Source of the DNA: Bacteroidales bacterium GP2
GTDB lineage: Bacteria; Bacteroidota; Bacteroidia; Bacteroidales; Muribaculaceae
Reading direction: 5' to 3'
DNA: 12,212 nt
NCBI GenBank assembly: GCA_001701115.1
Contig: DAAJ01000082.1
Span: forward strand, 1 to 12,212
Notes under the pieces: generated by a model
What the model saw: only the letters and a program-made list of their open reading frames with translations
What the model was told of the DNA's origin: nothing
Database searches by the model: none
Program-made: the position numbers and the translations under genes
In this document: positions 7,785 to 12,212 of the stretch, one piece after another
How the letters are laid out: every line of letters begins with the position of its first letter
How positions within the stretch are numbered: the stretch's first letter is position 1

Positions 7785-8203
7785 AAAGGTATTGAAGAGG
7801 GGGTAGTGACGTAACGCCGTTCAAATTCGGCATTATTCATGCAAAACATCATGATGCCTTGGATAAGACCGAGCAGCGAAGCTACAGTGCCACAGGAGAA
7901 AAGTGATATGAGCAGGAAAACTATTCCACCGGTGGTTTTGCCAAGGTAAAAATAATGTATTCCGAGTCCCCCGAGCAGAATAGCGAGAATCGCTGCAATG
8001 CCTCGGCTTTTCCCATAAGGACCTTCGGCAAAAGCATCGTTAGCAGCCCAGGAATTGTAGGGTGGTGGAGTCTGCCAGTTGCTGTTAGTGCTGCCGGGAT
8101 TGTTTGGCGGAGTTACGAGGTCGCTATGGCAGTAGCGGCACTTGATTGCCTCCTGGCGTATTTCTTCGCCGCAATAAGGGCATTTTTTCATTTCATTATC
8201 CAT
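7781..8203 (-). CDS. Zinc-ribbon and TM2 domain membrane protein
   Basis: This is a 140-residue inner-membrane protein of unknown function. Residues 6-27 form a small zinc ribbon with two CxxC pairs (Cys8, Cys11, Cys22, Cys25). Residues 31-62 are a Pro/Asn/Ser-rich linker. A TM2 domain fills about residues 64-122: two hydrophobic segments (about 68-86 and 92-120), with the characteristic GGLGIHYFYLGK turn (78-89) between them. Zinc-ribbon/TM2 proteins are common in Bacteroidetes and Firmicutes, usually as single genes. The gene has its own promoter (boxes at 8287-8294 and 8314-8316) and a leader of about 78 bases. It ends by overlapping the tsaB stop by four bases. An in-frame ATG four codons in (8191) is an alternative start. 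Confidence 0.9.
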   Translation of the reverse strand: MDNEMKKCPYCGEEIRQEAIKCRYCHSDLVTPPNNPGSTNSNWQTPPPYNSWAANDAFAEGPYGKSRGIAAILAILLGGLGIHYFYLGKTTGGIVFLLISLFSCGTVASLLGLIQGIMMFCMNNAEFERRYVTTPSSIPF

Positions 8204-8286
8204 AGTTTCAAGTTTTTTTGTTGGTTGCAGATAGGTCAGTTAAACTCAAAAATAATGAGAATTACATAATAGATTGCTCTTTTCTG

Positions 8287-8316
8287 CAAATATACGTTTT
8301 TTTATTTATGGAGCAA
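8287..8316 (-). promoter_or_regulatory. Promoter of the TM2 gene (-33 and -7 boxes)
   Basis: On the minus strand a TTG at 8316-8314 and TATATTTG at 8294-8287 are separated by 19 bases, a good fit to the Bacteroidetes sigma-ABfr consensus. Transcription would start near 8281, about 78 bases before the ATG at 8203. This is one of the two promoters in the window where both boxes are recognisable. Confidence 0.6.
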
Positions 8317-8346
8317 TATGCGGTTTCATGCAATTTTTGAAACATA
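8317..8346. repeat. Inverted repeat downstream of the small hydrophobic gene
   Basis: GTTTCA (8323-8328) and TGAAAC (8338-8343) are perfect inverted copies around a 9-base loop. With a three-base bulge the outer TATG (8317-8320) and CATA (8343-8346) could extend the stem. It begins four bases after the stop of the gene at 8351 on the minus strand and directly abuts the TM2 promoter. It has no T tract following it on the minus strand, so it is at best a weak terminator or RNA 3'-end stabiliser. Confidence 0.3.
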
Positions 8347-8350
8347 CCCG

Positions 8351-8626
8351 TTACAGTCCAAGCAGTGATTCGCAGAAATCAATGTAAAGAATATTGTAAA
8401 TGGCATCAGGCACATTGAGAATCATATTCGCCAGTCCATCAACTATTTCGGAACCCTTGTATGAAAAAAATTCAAGAAATGTGACCATCCGGTTACCAAA
8501 TCCGGCAAAATTCTCTATGCCGCAGGCACTATGTATGCCTCCTCCGGTACAGCAAACAACTGCTGTTGCCGTAGCAAGTATGGCGAGGAGAGCCCAAGTA
8601 TCGTATCCGGTTGTCCTATTTTTCAT
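8351..8626 (-). CDS. Small hydrophobic hypothetical protein
   Basis: I do not recognise this 91-residue protein. Residues 11-29 form one hydrophobic segment (WALLAILATATAVVCC...), either a membrane anchor or an uncleaved signal, with paired cysteines at 25-26 and further cysteines at 35 and 85. The rest is moderately hydrophobic with helical stretches. No good lipobox is present. Its ATG overlaps the TGA of the preceding gene (ATGA, 8623-8626), the arrangement of translationally coupled genes, so it is very likely the last gene of the ABC/GntR operon. The coupling is the main reason to believe it is real. A role beside the transporter in the envelope is inference. Confidence 0.65.
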   Translation of the reverse strand: MKNRTTGYDTWALLAILATATAVVCCTGGGIHSACGIENFAGFGNRMVTFLEFFSYKGSEIVDGLANMILNVPDAIYNILYIDFCESLLGL

Positions 8627-9447
8627 TTCAAAGATATTTGACGCACAGTGGCATTGTTTTTTGCTACCAGAGATATTTTGTCACCTTCATATTCAAGATT
8701 GTCAACCGTGATGCGGTCAAGTGTGAGCATTGGGCTCTTTTTCTTTGAATTAAAGTTCCAGTCAAGGCATCTTACGGTGGAATTAGCCGCGCTGTCCTGC
8801 ATCAGGGTAAAATCAGTGCTCCAGCGTGTGTCGATTCTTGGTTTCAGGTAGCCTATTTCCGTTTCATTGAGCTTGAGGGTATATTCAGTATAATAATGCT
8901 CGTATTTCACATCAAGTGAATCTATAATGCTTGAATAAACATCAACATTACCGATATACGCTATAGATATTTTCTCTGCTTTGATTCCGGAGAGGAGTAG
9001 CGGAATGGGATTTTTGTTGCTGTGCATCGATATCTCTTTTGTGGCAGAAGGGAGAATGATGGAAAGCGGTATGCCTGTAAACCTTACCATGCTGCAAACA
9101 CCAGGTTTGAGTTCAGGCTGCTTGAAAGATATCTTCATTGAGTCATCTACCACTTCGTAAGAAAGGTATTCATCAATTTCCTGCGGATAGATAACCCTGG
9201 GAGTGCTGATTGTGTCGCACTGCATTATGAGTAATCTGGTAGCGTTGGAATATACGATGTCGTTTGAATTGATTGAAATGGAAGAGAAGGGTTCAACATC
9301 CTTGCACACTTTGGGTGAGGCATCTGATATCACCACTTCCTGCTGGTGGAATATTTCTCCGGAATATGCCACTGAAACCACCACTGCGATAAGGGCAATC
9401 CAGACAACAACCGCTGTGGCAATCATCACTATAGTAGATTTTTTCAT
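8623..9447 (-). CDS. Membrane-anchored beta-rich protein, DUF2807/GIN-like
   Basis: This 274-residue protein has one N-terminal hydrophobic segment (about 5-27) that should hold it in the inner membrane or be cleaved, leaving a periplasmic or extracellular domain. The rest is dominated by short alternating beta strands, such as PFSSISINS and KISIAYIGNVDVYSS, spaced about 20 residues apart. Pattern and spacing recall the DUF2807 GIN-domain beta-helix proteins that Bacteroidetes often encode near GntR/ABC genes, but I cannot confirm the family. The ATG at 9447 lies one base after the GntR stop and begins a classic Lys-Lys signal-type N-terminus. An upstream ATG (9486) and TTG (9498) overlap the GntR gene and would put a polar stretch before the signal. 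It ends in an ATGA overlap with the next gene. Confidence 0.7.
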   Translation of the reverse strand: MKKSTIVMIATAVVVWIALIAVVVSVAYSGEIFHQQEVVISDASPKVCKDVEPFSSISINSNDIVYSNATRLLIMQCDTISTPRVIYPQEIDEYLSYEVVDDSMKISFKQPELKPGVCSMVRFTGIPLSIILPSATKEISMHSNKNPIPLLLSGIKAEKISIAYIGNVDVYSSIIDSLDVKYEHYYTEYTLKLNETEIGYLKPRIDTRWSTDFTLMQDSAANSTVRCLDWNFNSKKKSPMLTLDRITVDNLEYEGDKISLVAKNNATVRQISLK

Positions 9448-9448
9448 T

Positions 9449-9826
9449 TTATTTCGGTAGTTTATTGTTATTGCAAAATTCTTCATATTCGGCGGCAAGT
9501 TCTGCCGGAGACCATCCGAAAGATTCTATGCGCTCAAAGAAATATGGCAGCTCCTCGGCATAAAACACCGCACGGCGCATTGACATGACGACTTCCGGCG
9601 CATTGTCAGCAACAAAGAAACCAAGTCCACGCTTATTGTAGACAATGCCTTTCTGCTCAAGATATTCGTATGAGCGCACAACTGTATTCGGATTTACCTC
9701 GACTTCCGCCGCATACTCCCTCACCGAGGGAATCCTGCTTCCGGGCGTATAGCGTTCGGCAATTATAGCGTCCATAATCCTTTCGGCAAGCTGGAGATAT
9801 ATGGCTTTATTGTCATTAAAATTCAT
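9449..9826 (-). CDS. GntR family regulator, YtrA subfamily
   Basis: This is a 125-residue DNA-binding repressor of the short YtrA type: an N-terminal winged helix-turn-helix (about 8-75) followed by a short helical dimerisation tail, with no FCD or UTRA effector domain. Family markers are IYLQLAERIMDAI (9-21), PGSRIPSVREYAAE (28-41), the recognition helix segment VNPNTVVRSYEYLE (44-57) and the wing GIVYNKRGLGFFV (60-72). Full-length family members are typically 120-130 residues. It sits 13 bases after the ABC permease stop and 1 base before the next gene. YtrA-type regulators usually control their own ABC operon, and a palindrome with YtrA-like half-sites precedes the first gene at 11525-11548. 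The signal is probably loss or binding of an envelope ligand rather than a small molecule bound here; that is inference. Confidence 0.93.
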   Translation of the reverse strand: MNFNDNKAIYLQLAERIMDAIIAERYTPGSRIPSVREYAAEVEVNPNTVVRSYEYLEQKGIVYNKRGLGFFVADNAPEVVMSMRRAVFYAEELPYFFERIESFGWSPAELAAEYEEFCNNNKLPK

Positions 9827-9839
9827 ATAACCTAAAGTT

Positions 9840-10670
9840 TTACCGTTTAGTGGTTATGACATCTGTTTCCCTCAACCTCCACCATGCCATAGCCCAGTTG
9901 AACAAGCACACGATAATTTCGAGTGCAAGAAGAATGTAAGGAAAGTATTCCTCGATGAATGTTTTGCTATGGTATATCCGTGAAGATGCGATATGTCCTC
10001 CAATGCTCGCTGACGAGACCACATAAAAGAAGAAAAGTGCGAAGAAAACACCGAATGTCTTTGTGGATGAGTACTTTGGCCACATTACACTTCCAAGAAC
10101 GAAGAAAGACTGCACCGCGAATGCCCCGACAAAAAGCATGCAAGGTATGAGATGAGGATATTTCTTCGGGAGGCAATACTCAAGTAATTCCGGGTTGTTG
10201 AAAATTGCATAAAGTGGTGTGACCGGTGCTACGTGATACCGGAAAAGCATGAATACATATCTTACAAACTCGGCGAATGACACTGCGGCAATGAAAAAAA
10301 GCGGATAAATCACCACAAACAGAATCATCCTTGAAACAAGTTTTTCAGAGGCAAGTGCCGGAAGCATTAAGGTGTTTATGCGTCCCTGCTTGGATTTGAG
10401 GTTAGAGAACATGAACGATGCTCCGAGTGCAGCAAAAACATATCCAAGTACTATATATATCGGAAGCAGGTACTGTATAGCAGGATCGATATTGTAGTTC
10501 TTCAAGAAATAAGTTTTACCATAGTTGGTGTCTGAAGAGACTGACAGTGCCACACATATCAGGATACCAATTACTGCCGTTGCACAAATGATAAAGAATT
10601 TCCGATTTTCAATGAAGTAAAGGCGGAAAAGGTTTAGAGTGCGGGCGATGCTGAATCGATTGGTGTTCAT
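9840..10670 (-). CDS. ABC transporter permease, ABC-2-like
   Basis: This 276-residue integral membrane protein has about six predicted spans (near 25-44, 67-88, 114-136, 176-195, 205-225 and 243-263). The layout fits the ABC-2-like permeases paired with YtrB-type ATPases. A conserved-looking segment, KSKQGRINTLMLPALASEK (92-110), connects spans 2 and 3; similar loops with a PAS or LPAS-type motif occur in Bacteroidetes homologues, from memory. The ATG overlaps the TGA of the ATPase gene (ATGA, 10667-10670), so the two subunits are translationally coupled and should form one complex. The cargo is unknown. No periplasmic binding protein gene is nearby, which favours export or a sensing/detoxification role over uptake. 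Confidence 0.85.
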   Translation of the reverse strand: MNTNRFSIARTLNLFRLYFIENRKFFIICATAVIGILICVALSVSSDTNYGKTYFLKNYNIDPAIQYLLPIYIVLGYVFAALGASFMFSNLKSKQGRINTLMLPALASEKLVSRMILFVVIYPLFFIAAVSFAEFVRYVFMLFRYHVAPVTPLYAIFNNPELLEYCLPKKYPHLIPCMLFVGAFAVQSFFVLGSVMWPKYSSTKTFGVFFALFFFYVVSSASIGGHIASSRIYHSKTFIEEYFPYILLALEIIVCLFNWAMAWWRLRETDVITTKR

Positions 10671-11524
10671 ATCATTGAATTATTATCGGTGTTAGTAAAA
10701 GCCTCTCTGAGCGTTTCCGGTTTCGCCAGTGCAAATTCAAAGAGTGATTCGAGATTTAGCTCGGTGTCAATGTCGTCGGTATTCGGCAGTATAATGTTTG
10801 CTCCCCCGACAGATGGCTGTGAATAAAGGGCATTTTCAATCAACTGTCTGTTGTCGGTGGTGACAAATTTAAGCTGTGAAAGAATCCGGGACACCGGTTG
10901 GTCAAACAGCACCTTGTTTGTTTCAGTGATTATGATGTGGTCCAGAATACGGTCGATGTCACGCACCTGATGTGTTGAAATAAGGATTGTGCGTTCATCA
11001 TCCATCGATGACACAATGAATTTCCTGAAACGGCTCTTGCCGGGAATGTCGAGCCCGTTTGTAGGTTCGTCAAGTAGCAGCAGGGGAGTATTGCAGGCAA
11101 GTGCGAAGCACATGAAGGCTTTCTTTTTCTGACCCATTGACAATGCACCGAGATTCAAATCGGGGGTTAGCTCAAAAGTATCCAGATGCCGGTGCAAATC
11201 CTCCACGCTGAATCTGGGATAGAATTTTGAATTTAGTTTCAGGTATTGGTTAAGGGTCACAGATGGCAGGTCAAACTCTTCTGGCACGATGAAAATGTCG
11301 CTGAGAGTTTCCGGTTTGCGCATCCTTGTGTCGTAACCGTTGAAAAGCACCTTTCCCTTGTCGGGTGTAAGGAGCCCTGCGATAAGGTATAGCAGGGTAG
11401 ACTTTCCTGCTCCATTTCTTCCGAGCAGACCGTAAATACCTCCGGGAGCGATGTTTAGCGAGAAATCGCGGAGCACCGGAGTATTCTTTTTGTAGGCGAA
11501 TGAGATATTCTGTACTTCAATCAT
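10667..11524 (-). CDS. ABC transporter ATP-binding protein, YtrB-like
   Basis: This cytoplasmic ATPase subunit has 285 residues: a nucleotide-binding domain (about 1-215) and a C-terminal extension of about 70 residues. Walker A is GRNGAGKST (35-43), the signature is LSMGQKKKA (128-136) in the LSxGQ form, Walker B is LLLLDEPT (148-155) and the H-loop His is 185 in ISTHQVRD. The Q-loop region reads VPEEF (80-84), with Glu where Gln is usual; this is common in this exporter group. It is the first gene of the operon and the ATG at 11524 directly abuts the 24-base palindrome. It overlaps the permease gene by four bases. A multidrug/antimicrobial export or envelope-stress role is inference from the regulator type. 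Confidence 0.93.
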   Translation of the reverse strand: MIEVQNISFAYKKNTPVLRDFSLNIAPGGIYGLLGRNGAGKSTLLYLIAGLLTPDKGKVLFNGYDTRMRKPETLSDIFIVPEEFDLPSVTLNQYLKLNSKFYPRFSVEDLHRHLDTFELTPDLNLGALSMGQKKKAFMCFALACNTPLLLLDEPTNGLDIPGKSRFRKFIVSSMDDERTILISTHQVRDIDRILDHIIITETNKVLFDQPVSRILSQLKFVTTDNRQLIENALYSQPSVGGANIILPNTDDIDTELNLESLFEFALAKPETLREAFTNTDNNSMI

Positions 11525-11548
11525 AGTGTATTAGTATAATAGTACACT
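11525..11548. promoter_or_regulatory. Palindromic operator, probable YtrA-type binding site
   Basis: AGTGTA (11525-11530) and TACACT (11543-11548) are perfect inverted copies 12 bases apart. Within the spacer the TA at 11532-11533 is also mirrored and the centre is TATA, so 10 of 12 position pairs match. It lies between the -7 box (11550-11557) and the ATG at 11524, covering the likely start of transcription. From memory, AGTGTA and TACACT about 13 bases apart are the half-sites of the B. subtilis YtrA operator. A bound dimer here would block transcription of the operon that encodes the regulator. Confidence 0.7.
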
Positions 11549-11549
11549 G

Positions 11550-11582
11550 CAAATGTAAGCACAATTTTCACTTCCCTCCAAA
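11550..11582 (-). promoter_or_regulatory. Promoter of the ABC/GntR operon (-33 and -7 boxes)
   Basis: On the minus strand TTTG (11582-11579) and TACATTTG (11557-11550) are separated by 21 bases, a good Bacteroidetes promoter. Transcription should start around 11544, inside the palindrome, leaving a leader of about 20 bases. A GGAGGG at 11579-11574 lies between the boxes and is not in position to act as a ribosome binding site for the downstream gene. Confidence 0.65.
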
Positions 11583-11598
11583 TATTTTTGAAGAAAAA

Positions 11599-12212
11599 TT
11601 ACAACGAACAGAAAAAAGTTATGAAAAATGGTGTGCCGATATCAATGACCACGCCGCAAACAATAGCGGCGGGAAGATACGCGGCTCCGCACCATCGCCG
11701 GATTGCCGGCAGGCACACATCCACCGCAGTTACCCCGGCGGCGGCAATTTCCGCCTCCGGAGACAGGCGCTTGACAATCATGGGAGCTGCCACGAGTGCA
11801 AAAAGCTCACGGAAAATATTGGCAAGAAGCGCAATAGTGGCAATCTCCGCGGCTGCCGTGACGCCGAGTTCCGGCTCAAGCAGATTGCCGACAAGCAATG
11901 AAGCAAGAGAGTAGTAGCCGCAGGCGCTTCCCACGGCAACATACTGCGCTACACTGCGACCGAAAAACTGAGCGCAAGCGAATCCTGCAATTGCGGAAAA
12001 CAGAATTGCACCACCGACTATCGCCACAGGCATGAGGAGTATACGCGGCGACAATGTTTTCATCATTTCCGGCAACTGCGGATTTGAGCCGATGCTGAGT
12101 CCTGCCTGGAGGATCAGGAGGTACAGAAGCCACAGCGATGCGTCATGAACCGCGCTGCCGATACTGTCCGCAAACATTCCTGCTACACGGTTATTGCGGT
12201 CATCACAAGTTG
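11599..12212 (-). CDS. LysO-type lysine exporter, 5' end beyond window
   Basis: This is an inner-membrane transporter related to E. coli LysO (YbjE), which exports L-lysine. The visible part is 204 codons with about six hydrophobic spans and matches the C-terminal half of E. coli LysO. Recognisable segments are LLILQAGLSIG, CGYYSLASLLV, RELFALVAAP and VTAVDVCLPAIRR. The frame stays open from the ATG at 12177 to the right edge. In Bacteroidetes homologues I remember, the roughly 200-residue protein has another 20 or so residues before this point, so the true start is probably outside and the ATG at 12177 internal. In this group LysO is often split into a short and a long gene; the short partner may lie to the right. 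It ends 74 bases upstream of the ABC operon. Confidence 0.85.
   Translation of the reverse strand, partial: TCDDRNNRVAGMFADSIGSAVHDASLWLLYLLILQAGLSIGSNPQLPEMMKTLSPRILLMPVAIVGGAILFSAIAGFACAQFFGRSVAQYVAVGSACGYYSLASLLVGNLLEPELGVTAAAEIATIALLANIFRELFALVAAPMIVKRLSPEAEIAAAGVTAVDVCLPAIRRWCGAAYLPAAIVCGVVIDIGTPFFITFFCSL

Noticed and set aside
8629..8636. Minus-strand -7-like box TATCTTTG just before the small hydrophobic gene
   Set aside because: It would start transcription at or inside the start codon, and the ATGA overlap already explains expression; probably chance.
9448..9498. Seventeen-residue extension of the GIN-like protein (TTG at 9498, ATG at 9486)
   Set aside because: It lies inside the GntR gene and would place a polar stretch before an otherwise classic signal segment.
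11584..11599. ATTTTT/AAAAAT hairpin at the end of the LysO gene
   Set aside because: A stem of A-T pairs only is too weak to be called a terminator and is expected by chance in AT-rich DNA.

Overview
The window looks like chromosomal DNA of a gut Bacteroidales bacterium. Muribaculaceae is my best guess from memory; nothing here proves the family. The evidence is a bifunctional fucokinase/GDP-fucose pyrophosphorylase of the Bacteroides Fkp type, the gene order yicC-gmk-nadD with a DUF5063 gene, Bacteroidetes-type promoter boxes (TAnnTTTG at -7, TTTG or TTG at -33) in front of the transcription units, and almost no Shine-Dalgarno sequences. I see no rRNA, tRNA, insertion sequence, phage gene or CRISPR array.

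Layout from left to right: (1) 1-271 has no supportable gene. It holds a leftward -7 box, a G-rich tract and the fkp promoter. (2) 272-3085 (+) is fkp. (3) 3104-7012 (-) is a compact housekeeping operon read leftward: yicC, gmk, nadD, DUF5063, M18 aminopeptidase. It faces fkp tail to tail across an 18-base gap. (4) 7013-7088 is a divergent promoter region. tsaB (+) runs away from yicC and meets a zinc-ribbon/TM2 membrane protein gene (-) with a 4-base overlap of stop codons. (5) 8351-11524 (-) is a five-gene operon read leftward: ABC ATPase, ABC permease, YtrA-type GntR regulator, a membrane-anchored beta-rich protein resembling the DUF2807/GIN type, and a small hydrophobic protein. (6) 11599-12212 (-) is the C-terminal part of a LysO-type lysine exporter gene whose start lies beyond the right edge.

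The most notable element is a 24-base imperfect palindrome at 11525-11548, with outer half-sites AGTGTA and TACACT. It lies between the -7 box and the ATG of the ABC ATPase gene. From memory, these half-sites match those of the Bacillus subtilis YtrA operator, and the operon encodes its own YtrA-type regulator. The simplest reading is an autoregulated ABC system that may respond to envelope stress, with two uncharacterised envelope proteins in place of the usual Firmicutes accessory subunits. This is inference. The rest of the window is mostly core metabolism: GDP-fucose salvage, GMP kinase, NAD synthesis, tRNA t6A modification and RNA turnover.
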